Below, in pieces: positions 23,232-30,378 of a DNA stretch of 30,378 nt. This stretch comes from a bacterium. Lineage in GTDB: Bacteria; Vulcanimicrobiota; Xenobia; Xenobiales; Xenobiaceae. The number at the start of each line of letters is the position of its first letter. The first letter of the stretch is position 1. Where the stretch lies: positions 1 through 30,378 of the forward strand of contig JALHDH010000031.1 in assembly GCA_022839105.1 (NCBI GenBank), written 5' to 3'. The position numbers were made by a program, and so were the translations under genes. The notes under the pieces were generated by a model. That model was not told where the DNA came from. It was given only the letters and a program-made list of their open reading frames with translations, and did no database searches.

Positions 23232-24098
23232 ATGTCTGAACGCAAATCGCTTTCGAGTGCTCAAGAAAGGCCCTCGGCTCGAAGATTCGGCCTGCACACC
23301 CGGCGCACCGATGGTTCGACGGAAGAGGCCATGCAGCGTGCCCGCAAGACCCTGGGCTCCTCCGGGGCTGCGGTCCTGGAACTCCAGCAGATCCTGGAAG
23401 GAGAACCGGCCGACGCGCTGCTCTCGTTCGGCGGCGACGGCAGCCTGCTGCACGCCGCGCGCCTGATGGCTCCCCTGGGAATCCCGGTCCTGGGGATCAA
23501 CTTCGGCCGGGTCGGCTACCTGTGCGCCGTGGACGAGAATGGACTCGATGAGGCCCTGGACCGGCTGCTCCGGGGCGAGTGCGCCCTGGAGCCGCACAGC
23601 ATGCTGCGCGGCCGGGTCTTCCACGAAGGCGAACTGGTCTGGCAGGCCGATGCCCTCAACGAATTCTTCGTCGGAGGCAGCAACCGGACGCTGCACCTGG
23701 AGGTGACCATCGACGGCGAGGCCTTCGGAACCGTCCGCGGCGACGGGGTGATCCTGGCCACCCGGACCGGATCCACGGCCTACGCCTTCAGCGCGGGAGG
23801 CCCTGTCCTGCTGATGGACGCCCTGGCCCTGGTGGCCTCGAACTCGGTCTTCTCGTCGGCGATCCGCTCGGTGGTCCTGCCGACCACCTCGACGGTCCGG
23901 ATCCGCAACCTGACCTGGGGGACCCGGCCCTTCGTGGTGGCGGACGGCCAGAAGGACTACCAGATCGGCCACGAGACCGAGGTGGAGATCTCGCTTTCTC
24001 CAACCCGCGCCCTGCTCGTCGACCTCGGGCTGAAGTCCCACGTCCGCTCCCTGCACCAGGGATTCCGGGAGATGATGGTCCGCGAACTGGAGGGGTGA
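23232..24098 (+). CDS. nadK: NAD kinase
   Basis: 288 residues. Signature elements are present: FGGDGSLL (66-73), GINFGRVGYL, the NE of ALNEFFVGG, and GDGVILATRTGSTAYAFSAGG. It phosphorylates NAD to NADP with ATP or polyphosphate. The ATG at 23232 has no clear ribosome site; the open frame continues upstream to about 23079 but that part looks non-coding. The N-terminal strand (RRFGLHTRR) is shorter than usual and differs from the common IGI-type start. It is divergent from the NrtR-like regulator, suggesting shared control, and converges on uppP with a 16-base gap. Confidence 0.92.
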   Translation: MSERKSLSSAQERPSARRFGLHTRRTDGSTEEAMQRARKTLGSSGAAVLELQQILEGEPADALLSFGGDGSLLHAARLMAPLGIPVLGINFGRVGYLCAVDENGLDEALDRLLRGECALEPHSMLRGRVFHEGELVWQADALNEFFVGGSNRTLHLEVTIDGEAFGTVRGDGVILATRTGSTAYAFSAGGPVLLMDALALVASNSVFSSAIRSVVLPTTSTVRIRNLTWGTRPFVVADGQKDYQIGHETEVEISLSPTRALLVDLGLKSHVRSLHQGFREMMVRELEG

Positions 24099-24114
24099 AG
24101 AGGCGCCGGGCCGG

Positions 24115-24942
24115 CTATCCCGACAGGGTCCCGGACCAGGCCAGGATCGCCAGGCCGACCACCACCCGATAGACCGCAAAGCCCCGGAAATCGTTCCTCG
24201 AGACGTAGTTCAGGAGCCACCCGATGGCCAGAAGCGAGGTGATGAAGGCCACCAGGGTGCCCAGGCCCAGAGCCCCGACGCTGCCGACTTCGACCAGCTT
24301 GTCGTAGTTCTTGATCAGCGTGTAGACCGTGGCGGCTCCCAGGGTGGGGATCGAGAGGTAGAAGGAGAACTCGGTCGCCTGCCGTCGGCTCAGACCCAGC
24401 AGGAGACCTCCGACGATGGTGGCTCCCGAGCGGGAGACCCCCGGGATCAGGGCAAAGCACTGGGCCACCCCGATCCAGAGGGCCTGCCTGAAGGTGATCA
24501 CCTGGGAGGCCGGCGTCGAGGCATCCCGCCCGGGGGAGCGGTCCACCCACCACAGGACGACGCCCCCGAGGATCAGCGCCCAGCCGATGACCCGGACCTG
24601 CAGTCCTCGAGCCTCGAAGAGGGCATCGAGCAGGTCGTTGAAGGCCAGTCCCACCACGGCCGCGGGCAGGAAGGCCACCAGCAAGGTGAACCAGAAGCGC
24701 CGGGCGTTCCAGTCCCCCGGGAAGCCCCGGGCCCGCTCCCAGAGCTCGCGCCGATAGAAGAGCAGGACCGCCAGGACCGCACCCGCCTGGATCACGATCT
24801 CGAAGGTTCCGGCCGTGTTGGCCGCGCCGATCCACTGGGAGGCCACCAGCAGATGGCCGGTCGAGGAGATCGGAAGGAACTCGGTGATGCCCTCGACGAC
24901 TCCCAGGATCAAGGCCTGCAGGAGGGTGATCTGTTCATTCAT
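24115..24942 (-). CDS. uppP: Undecaprenyl-diphosphatase
   Basis: 275 residues, standard for UppP (BacA). EGITEFLPISSTGH lies near residue 17 and PGVSRSGATI in the middle; together these form the active site at the membrane surface. There are about eight membrane segments. It regenerates undecaprenyl phosphate, the lipid carrier of peptidoglycan and surface glycans. ATG 24942 has GAGGAGG at 9 bases. It lies 45 bases after murI and is last in the minus-strand group starting at 28453. Confidence 0.95.
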   Translation of the reverse strand: MNEQITLLQALILGVVEGITEFLPISSTGHLLVASQWIGAANTAGTFEIVIQAGAVLAVLLFYRRELWERARGFPGDWNARRFWFTLLVAFLPAAVVGLAFNDLLDALFEARGLQVRVIGWALILGGVVLWWVDRSPGRDASTPASQVITFRQALWIGVAQCFALIPGVSRSGATIVGGLLLGLSRRQATEFSFYLSIPTLGAATVYTLIKNYDKLVEVGSVGALGLGTLVAFITSLLAIGWLLNYVSRNDFRGFAVYRVVVGLAILAWSGTLSG

Positions 24943-24987
24943 GGGAAGCGGCCTCCTCGATGGGGTCTGGAGAGGTCGGCGGGCGGG

Positions 24988-25815
24988 TCAGGACCCGACG
25001 CAGGTGCGGGCGCCCGGGTCCACCCGCACGGTTCCCGAGATCGGTCGCCCGAGAAGGGCGCTGGCAGTCCGGTCGAACTCGGCCGGGTCCCCGCTGACCT
25101 GATAGCAGGGCGCCACCCCGGCCGGGCAGTCAGACCAGCCCAAGGCCACGAGTTCGGCCACCACGTAGACCGCGGGATCGATGATCTGGACCCTTGGGCC
25201 CAGGATCTCGGAAATCAGGGGGACCAGGAAGGGATAATGGGTGCATCCCAGGACCAGGGTGTCCATCCCCTCGGCCTGCAGAGGGGCGAGATACTCCATG
25301 AGGGCTTCGCGGGCCTCCGGGGAACGGACCTGGCCGGCCTCGACCAGGGGGACGAGCCTCGGGCAGCCCACCGGCAGGACCCGAAGCCCTTCGGTCGGGA
25401 GCCCGGACTCCGAGGCGGCCCGAGCACAGGCCAGCTCATAGGCCCCGCTCCTGGCGGTCAGGGGATTGGCGATCACCCCGATCACCCCGTTCCGGGTGGC
25501 CTGCACGGCGGCCCGGGAGGCTGCCTCGATGATGCCGATGACCGGAACCGGGGACCAGGCTCGCACCAGATCCAGGGCCAGGGCCGAGGAGGTGTTGCAG
25601 GCCATCACCAGGACCTCGGCCCCGCTGGCCACCAGGTGTTCGGCGATGGCCGAGACCAGTCGGCGGACCTCCTCGACGCTGCGATCCCCGTAGGGGACAT
25701 GGGCGGTATCCCCATAATACAGGAAAGGAGCCCCGGGCAGGTCACAGAGCACGCGATCAGCCACCGTCAGGCCGCCCACTCCCGAATCAAAAAGACCTAT
25801 CAAACCAGGTCGCAT
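24988..25815 (-). CDS. murI: Glutamate racemase
   Basis: 275 residues. The catalytic cysteines are Cys73 (ACNTSS) and Cys191 (GCTHYP), with Asp10 in LFDSGVGGLTV; YYGDTAHVPYG is also diagnostic. It converts L- to D-glutamate for peptidoglycan. ATG 25815 has GGAGG close upstream. The 107-base gap before it (25816-25922) holds a small CCTCCC/GGGAGG hairpin without a T-tract, so transcription may continue from the PLP lyase gene. Confidence 0.95.
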   Translation of the reverse strand: MRPGLIGLFDSGVGGLTVADRVLCDLPGAPFLYYGDTAHVPYGDRSVEEVRRLVSAIAEHLVASGAEVLVMACNTSSALALDLVRAWSPVPVIGIIEAASRAAVQATRNGVIGVIANPLTARSGAYELACARAASESGLPTEGLRVLPVGCPRLVPLVEAGQVRSPEAREALMEYLAPLQAEGMDTLVLGCTHYPFLVPLISEILGPRVQIIDPAVYVVAELVALGWSDCPAGVAPCYQVSGDPAEFDRTASALLGRPISGTVRVDPGARTCVGS

Positions 25816-25922
25816 GGTTCCTCCAGACCCCGGGAAGCCCTGGGCCCGGACTCGGGCTCGGGTTGCGGGAAATTCAAGTCAGATCCGGGTCTTCCTCCCC
25901 TTGTTCCGGGAGGCCCCAGGGC

Positions 25923-27233
25923 TCAACCGGACCCGGGCAGGAGGCCTTCCTTGTCCATCTCCTCCAGGGCCCGCAGGACGCCGAGCTGGACATGGGCCAG
26001 GCTGACTCCGCCCTGGAGGTAGCAGGCGAACGGAGGGCGCAGGGGGCCATCCGCCGAGAGCTCGATCGAGGAACCCTGGATGAAGGTCCCGCCGGCCATC
26101 AGGATCGGGTCGCGATAACCGGGCTGGACCACCGGGACGGGAACCGCCGAGTGGTCCACCGCCCCGGCCCGCTGGACGCCGCGACAGAAGGCCTTCTGGG
26201 CCTCGGGGCTGCCCAGGCGGACAGCCTGGATGATGTCGGTGCGAGGATCGTCCCAGCGCGGCCAGACCTCCAGGCCTGCCTCCTCCAGGACCCAGGCGGC
26301 CCAGACCGCTCCTTCCAGGGCCTGTCCGACCACCTCGGGCGCCATGAAGAGTCCCTGGGCCAGCAGGCGATTATAGCCGAGGCTGGGGCCCTCCTCGGGC
26401 CCGATGCCGGGAGCCGTCAACCACTCCATGGCCCGCTCGACCACGTCCTGACGCCCGGCCAGGTAGCCTCCGCAAGGGGCCACGGCTCCACCGAGATTCT
26501 TGATCAAGGAGCCGCCGACCAGGTCCGCCCCCACCTCGGTGGGCTCGATCAGCTCGACCATCTCGCCATAGCAGTTGTCGACCATGACCACGGCCCGGGG
26601 AGCATGCCGGCGCACCACCGCGATGGCCTGGGCCAGCTCCCCGACCGGGAGGGAGGGACGCCAGGTATAACCTCGGGACCGCTGCAGGAAGACCATCCCG
26701 GTCCGCTCGGAGAGAACCGCGGGGATTCCCTCCAGGTCGATCCTCCCGTCCTCCAACAAGGCCAGTTCGCGATAGCCCACCCCCCAGGAAGCCAGGGAAC
26801 TGGGGTTTCCCTCGCCGTTGCCGATCACCGGGCGCAGGGTATCATAGGGTGCCCCGGTGAGGGCCACCAGCTCATCCCCCGGCCGCAACCAGCCGAACAT
26901 CCCGGCCGCCAGGGCATGGGTCCCCGAGACCACCTGCAGCCGGAGCCGCCCGGCCGGGGCCCTGAAGATCCTGGCCACGGCCTCGTCCAGAAGCTCGCGG
27001 CCGGAATCCGAGAAGCCGTATCCGGTGGTGCCTGCGAAGTGACCTTCCATCAGGCCGACTCCCTGCAGGGCCTCCAGGACCTTCCACTGGTTCACGGCGG
27101 CGCGCTCGCGGACCGCCTGGCGCAACTCGGTGGTCCGCCTGAGGCCCTCGCGGGCCAGGTTGATCCTCCGGGCGGGGATCCCCAGGCCTTCCAGGGCAGA
27201 TTCCCAGACCGGGGTCTTCAGGATCGTCGTCAT
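25923..27233 (-). CDS. PLP-dependent methionine gamma-lyase/'aluminium resistance' family protein
   Basis: 436 residues of the fold-I PLP family often annotated as aluminium resistance protein or YnbB. The PLP lysine is Lys245 in GGSLIKNLGG, the cofactor-binding Asp219 is in VMVDNCYGEM, and FAGTTGYGFSDSGRE and VSGTHALA are typical. The physiological reaction of this family is unclear, despite similarity to cystathionine/methionine gamma-lyases. The ATG at 27233 overlaps the stop of the upstream flavoprotein gene as TGATG, with GGAGGA upstream; an ATG at 27251 would overlap more and lacks a ribosome site. Confidence 0.88.
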   Translation of the reverse strand: MTTILKTPVWESALEGLGIPARRINLAREGLRRTTELRQAVRERAAVNQWKVLEALQGVGLMEGHFAGTTGYGFSDSGRELLDEAVARIFRAPAGRLRLQVVSGTHALAAGMFGWLRPGDELVALTGAPYDTLRPVIGNGEGNPSSLASWGVGYRELALLEDGRIDLEGIPAVLSERTGMVFLQRSRGYTWRPSLPVGELAQAIAVVRRHAPRAVVMVDNCYGEMVELIEPTEVGADLVGGSLIKNLGGAVAPCGGYLAGRQDVVERAMEWLTAPGIGPEEGPSLGYNRLLAQGLFMAPEVVGQALEGAVWAAWVLEEAGLEVWPRWDDPRTDIIQAVRLGSPEAQKAFCRGVQRAGAVDHSAVPVPVVQPGYRDPILMAGGTFIQGSSIELSADGPLRPPFACYLQGGVSLAHVQLGVLRALEEMDKEGLLPGSG

Positions 27234-28453
27234 CACCAGGTCTTCCTCCATGAAGGTCGGGCGGAACCGCTGTGCCCCCGCTGGACCAAGGCCAGCAGGA
27301 AGGATCCGGGGAAGCGCCGGCCCGCCAGGGTCATGGCGGCGCGACGCACGGAGGGCAGGCGAAGCAGGGAGGCCAGCACCGGCAGGTGGCAGTCGAAATC
27401 CGCCTCCCGGGCCAGGAGTCCTCGGACCTCCGGCTCCTCCAGGATCCCCACGAGTTCCTCGAGTTCCCGATCGTCGATATGTTCAAAGAGCCTGCGCACC
27501 AGGTGTCCGGCACGCAGCTCGATTCGAAAACGCTTCTTCCAGAGCCGGTCATAACCGGCCAGCCGCGAGAGGCAGAAGTCCCCGTCCAAGCGGGCTTCCA
27601 GGATGGTATCGGCCAGCAGATCGGCGCACATCATCCCGAAGTAGATGCCCCCTCCGGTGGTCGTCTTGGCCTGGCCGGCCGCGTCGCCCACAGCCAGGAT
27701 CCGCCCCCGCACCGAACGCGGCGAGACCCCCATCGGGATCCTGCGACAGGTGGCCTTCCCGGCCACCCGGCCCAGGCGACCGGCTTTCTCCAGGCGGTCC
27801 AGGAAGCCTCGCATGGCCCGCCAGGCCCCCGTGCGGGTGATCAGGCCCAGACGCGGCATTTCGCCGGGAACCGGGACCGCGTAGGCAAAGGAGCCCGGAG
27901 TGATGGCCTGGCCCAGATGGACCTCCGCCCCGGAGAGTCCGGAGAGTTCGGCCCGCAACTGGGCTGTCTGGTAGAAGGCCGGCGGGGGCTTCAATCCGCA
28001 GGTCTGGGGCAGGGTGGACATGGCCCCTGTAGCCAGGACCGCCAGACGGGTGGAGACCCGCCGCTCCCCCATGGCGACCTCCAGGTGCTGAGCGACGGGA
28101 CGGATGGCCTCCACCGGAGTCCCCAGCAACAACTCGGCGCCCGCCTGGACGGCCCGGCTCGCCAGGCTGCGATCCAGTCCCTGGCGATCCACCAGCCAGG
28201 CCTGCACCCCGGGCAACCGAAAGCGACGCCCGGCCGGCGAGAGCACGTCGAAACGCTCCAGATGAGCCGCGCACACCGCTTCCGGAACGGCATAGCGATG
28301 CAGCATCTCCTCGCCCACGATTCCCGTGCAGTGGACCGGAGTGCCGACCTGATCATGCTCCTCGACCAGAAGGGTCCTCAGGCCCGCCTCGGCCACCCGG
28401 GCAGCCAGACGACTGCCCGCGGGCCCCGAGCCGACAACGACGAGATCGAACAA
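27233..28453 (-). CDS. Geranylgeranyl-reductase-family FAD oxidoreductase
   Basis: 406 residues. The N-terminal FAD motif VVVGSGPAGSRLA is followed by HCTGIVGEE and, mid-protein, by ILAVGDAAGQAKTTTGGGIYFG, the hallmark of this family. Members reduce prenyl double bonds of chlorophyll, quinone or archaeal lipid side chains, or act in related flavin reactions; the substrate is not predictable here. The start is taken as TTG 28453, 7 bases after GGAGG, placing the FAD motif at residue 4. A GTG at 28492 would add 13 residues with no ribosome site. It is first in a minus-strand group with the PLP lyase, murI and uppP. Confidence 0.87.
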   Translation of the reverse strand: MFDLVVVGSGPAGSRLAARVAEAGLRTLLVEEHDQVGTPVHCTGIVGEEMLHRYAVPEAVCAAHLERFDVLSPAGRRFRLPGVQAWLVDRQGLDRSLASRAVQAGAELLLGTPVEAIRPVAQHLEVAMGERRVSTRLAVLATGAMSTLPQTCGLKPPPAFYQTAQLRAELSGLSGAEVHLGQAITPGSFAYAVPVPGEMPRLGLITRTGAWRAMRGFLDRLEKAGRLGRVAGKATCRRIPMGVSPRSVRGRILAVGDAAGQAKTTTGGGIYFGMMCADLLADTILEARLDGDFCLSRLAGYDRLWKKRFRIELRAGHLVRRLFEHIDDRELEELVGILEEPEVRGLLAREADFDCHLPVLASLLRLPSVRRAAMTLAGRRFPGSFLLALVQRGHSGSARPSWRKTW

Positions 28454-28636
28454 CCTGCCTCCTCCTGAGAAGGCGCGCCCCTTTCGAGGCACACCTGAAG
28501 AATCCTGCGTTCCCGCAGCTTGCGAAGGCCCCTGTTCGAGCGCAAAGAATCACGCGAAGACGGGCGGAAGGCCACAGGGAGGGACGGAGGCCTCCCCTTC
28601 CCCGGGGGACAGGCCAGACCTGCCGATCCGCATGGC

Positions 28637-29851
28637 TCAGTCCCGGATGAAGGCCTCCAGCTCGCGGGCGACCTGCGAGGCCTCGGCCGGGCGATCCGCG
28701 GGCCGGGGCGCCTGCAGCCGGAGGCACAGCTCGTCGAGCCCCGGCGGGATGCCCGCGACCCGCCGGGAAGGAGGCTGAGGCTCGCGCTTGAGGATCTCGA
28801 AGATCAGGTTGGACAGCGTCCTTCCCTGCAGGGCCGAGGTCCCGGTCAGAAGCTCGTACAGGATCAGGCCCAGGGCATGCAGGTCCGTGCGCGCGTCCAC
28901 CGGCCCCACCCCGGGATCGATCTGCTCGGGCGCCATGTACTGGGGCGTCCCCACCATGGTCCCGCTGCGGGTCAGGGCGGTCTCGGCCTCGGCGATCCGC
29001 GCCAGGCCGAAGTCCATCAGCCGCACCCGGCCTTCCTGTTCCATCATCAGGTTGGAGGGTTTGAGGTCCCGATGCAGGATCCCGTGGCCGTGGACCTCGA
29101 CCAGGGCCAGGGCCACCTCGCGGGCGATCCGGGCGGCCTGGCGATACGGCAGGGGCTCCCCGGCCTGGAACTCCTCCAGGGTCCGCCCCCGGATCAGCTC
29201 CATCGCCAGGTAATGACAAGGAGTGCTTCCCACCTCGAAGACCCGGACCACCCCGGGATGACGCACCCGGGCCAGGGCACGCGCCTCCCGCAGGAAGCGC
29301 TCCACCTGCACCGGCGAGACGGCCATCTCGGGCGCGAGGATCTTCAGGGCCACGGCCCGATCCAGCCGGGTATCGGTGGCCCGGAACACGGTGGCCATGG
29401 CCCCCTTGCCCAGAAGGGCCTCCAGCCGATAAGGCCCGAGCATGGCGCCCGGCTCGGCCTTGAAAGGGCCTGTCTGGCGACGGCGCTTCAACTGGCTCTC
29501 GATCCGGGCCAGCAGGACCGGCATGTTGACCGGCTTGGTGACGTAGTCGTCGGCCCCCAGGTTCAGGGCCTCGACGATATGAGGGCTATCCCCTGCGGCG
29601 CTGACCATGATGACGGGGACCGACCCGCCCGACGGCCTCCGGCGCAACTCCTGGAGGGTGGAGGTCCCGCTCATCTCGGGCATCATCAGGTCCAGGAGGA
29701 CCAGATCCACCGGGTTGGAGGCCAGCAGGTCCAGGGCCTCCCGGCCTCCCTGGGCGATCAGGACCTCGAAACCCTCCCGGCGCAGACGTCGGGAGAGCAT
29801 GTCCCGGTTCGGAGCCTCGTCGTCGACCACCAGCAACACTTCACCGGCCAT
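28637..29851 (-). CDS. Receiver domain fused to a Hanks-type Ser/Thr protein kinase
   Basis: 404 residues. Residues 1-125 are a CheY-like receiver: acidic Asp10/Asp11, phospho-acceptor Asp54 (VLLDLMMPEM), Ser/Thr in VSAAG and Lys106 (KPVN). A short linker leads to a kinase domain (~140-404): Gly-rich loop LGKGAMATVF, Lys170 (VALKIL), helix-C Glu189, HRDLKPSN (260-267), DFGLA (280-284) and APE (307-309). All catalytic residues are present. There is no membrane segment or PASTA tail. This couples a two-component input to Ser/Thr phosphorylation in the cytoplasm. The ATG at 29851 has GGAGAAG about 10 bases upstream. The divergent truncated membrane sensor may be its upstream partner. Confidence 0.9.
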   Translation of the reverse strand: MAGEVLLVVDDEAPNRDMLSRRLRREGFEVLIAQGGREALDLLASNPVDLVLLDLMMPEMSGTSTLQELRRRPSGGSVPVIMVSAAGDSPHIVEALNLGADDYVTKPVNMPVLLARIESQLKRRRQTGPFKAEPGAMLGPYRLEALLGKGAMATVFRATDTRLDRAVALKILAPEMAVSPVQVERFLREARALARVRHPGVVRVFEVGSTPCHYLAMELIRGRTLEEFQAGEPLPYRQAARIAREVALALVEVHGHGILHRDLKPSNLMMEQEGRVRLMDFGLARIAEAETALTRSGTMVGTPQYMAPEQIDPGVGPVDARTDLHALGLILYELLTGTSALQGRTLSNLIFEILKREPQPPSRRVAGIPPGLDELCLRLQAPRPADRPAEASQVARELEAFIRD

Positions 29852-29870
29852 GGGGACGGCGCTTCTCCGG

Positions 29871-29898
29871 CACCCGCCACTCTTCCCCCGTGCGGGTG
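29871..29898. promoter_or_regulatory. Inverted repeat between the kinase and the right-edge sensor
   Basis: CACCCGC (29871-29877) and GCGGGTG (29892-29898) are exact reverse complements with a 14-base spacer, in the 95-base divergent region. It is a possible operator serving both directions. Confidence 0.3.
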
Positions 29899-29946
29899 TC
29901 TTGTGAGTTCCGAAGGATCCGCGTTTCTCGGAGGGAAGACGGAAAG

Positions 29947-30378
29947 GTGAGGCTCGTGCCCGGCTTGTTCCGAACCAGGATGCTCCTGCTGGTGGTCCTG
30001 GCGGTCCTGGTGCCCCTGGGGGTCCTGGGCGCCGTGGTCTATCGGACCCAGGAGGAAGGGCTGCAGGATGTCTACAGCCGGATCCTGGATCTGTATGCCG
30101 AGCGCAGCGCCCACCAGGTGGCCGCCTGGATCCAGGAGCAGAAGGCCGTGGCCCAGGCCCTGGCACAAGGTCCGGCCCTGGTGGAGCCGTGCCGCGAGCT
30201 TCTGGCCACCCCTCCGGAAGGCCGCGACTCTTCGCCGGCCCACGGGCGTCTGGCCCGGGTCGCCGATCTGGTGGACGAGAGCTTCCCCTTCGTCGACGAG
30301 GTCCGGCTCAGCGACCCGGCGGACGGCCGGGTCTTCTTCTCCACCCTGCCTGGCTCCCAAGGCCGGCGCTGGGCCCCG
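29947..30378 (+). CDS. Membrane sensor protein, N-terminal part (runs off right edge)
   Basis: An open frame of 144 codons without a stop reaches the edge. A short basic lead is followed by a membrane segment (about residues 12-32, LLLVVLAVLVPLGVLGAVV) and then an extracytoplasmic, helical region with VAAWIQEQKAVAQ and VDEVRLSDPADGRVFF, like Cache/PDC sensor domains at their N-terminal end. It is probably a sensor kinase, receptor or related signalling protein; its output domain lies outside. The GTG at 29947 is used (GGAGG 12 bases upstream, rather far); GTG 29956 and ATG 29980 are alternatives. The opposite strand is also open but lacks a sensible protein. Confidence 0.72.
   Translation, partial: MRLVPGLFRTRMLLLVVLAVLVPLGVLGAVVYRTQEEGLQDVYSRILDLYAERSAHQVAAWIQEQKAVAQALAQGPALVEPCRELLATPPEGRDSSPAHGRLARVADLVDESFPFVDEVRLSDPADGRVFFSTLPGSQGRRWAP

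Noticed and set aside
29758..30360. A 200-codon minus-strand frame at the right edge
   Set aside because: It overlaps the receiver-kinase gene in another frame and opposes the membrane sensor. Its translation is Gln/Gly/His-rich without a domain.
1..30378. CRISPR arrays, insertion sequences, phage genes or attachment sites
   Set aside because: No regularly spaced repeats, transposase or integrase motifs were seen. The tRNA-Asn 3' end is not followed by an integrase gene or an obvious second copy.

Overview
The window is a GC-rich, densely coded stretch of bacterial chromosome with 24 genes that look intact or partial, one gene apparently split by a frameshift, and one tRNA. I see no insertion sequence, phage gene, CRISPR array or rRNA. 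Shine-Dalgarno sites of the GGAGG type are common, and several genes start at TTG or GTG. The gene mix is housekeeping: haem synthesis, ClpP, peptidoglycan precursors, NAD and mannose-nucleotide metabolism. It does not match a model organism order I recognise. YprA/YprB-type repair proteins, a DUF3352 protein, a type II pantothenate kinase, a PrsW-like protease and a geranylgeranyl-reductase-family flavoprotein together suggest a little-studied lineage outside the classical Proteobacteria. This placement is inference and weak.

Layout. 1-2335 (minus): the 5' part of a YprB/MrfB-like exonuclease and a DUF3352 membrane-anchored protein, separated by a good terminator. 2602-5534 (plus): a zinc-ribbon/DUF697 gene that appears broken by a one-base shift in a C run, then a membrane sensor with HAMP, PAS and an RsbW/histidine-kinase ATPase domain. 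5536-6910 (minus): type II pantothenate kinase and a small hydrophilic protein. 7007-10083 (minus): clpP-hemE-hemG. 10226-11458 (plus): a secreted M23-like protein, convergent with a helicase-PrsW pair (11439-14832, minus). 14974-15273 (minus): a free-standing glycogen-binding (CBM48) protein with a clear promoter and a leader of about 170 nt. 15578-18333 (minus): TPR protein, PilT-like ATPase and RMD1/DUF155 membrane protein. 18555-21516 (plus): a 63-residue protein, tRNA-Asn with a strong promoter, manC and manB. 21547-24098: an NAD module (NrtR-like Nudix regulator and nicotinamidase-like hydrolase on minus, nadK divergent on plus). 24115-28453 (minus): geranylgeranyl-reductase-like protein, PLP lyase, murI, uppP. 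28637-29851 (minus): a receiver domain fused to a Ser/Thr kinase, divergent from a truncated membrane sensor running off the right edge.

How the genes fit together. ManC and ManB make GDP-mannose from mannose-6-phosphate. MurI and UppP supply D-glutamate and undecaprenyl phosphate for the cell wall. HemE and HemG are two non-adjacent steps of haem synthesis. NadK, the Nudix regulator and the amidase form a compact NAD/NADP set. The helicase at 12.4-14.8 kb and the exonuclease at the left edge resemble the MrfA and MrfB repair partners of Bacillus, here about 12 kb apart.

No single unmistakable new system is visible. The least explained items are the small proteins at 6.6, 15.0 and 18.6 kb, the TPR/PilT/RMD1 operon, the split DUF697 gene, the altered zinc motif of the M23-like protein, and several inverted repeats in divergent promoter regions.
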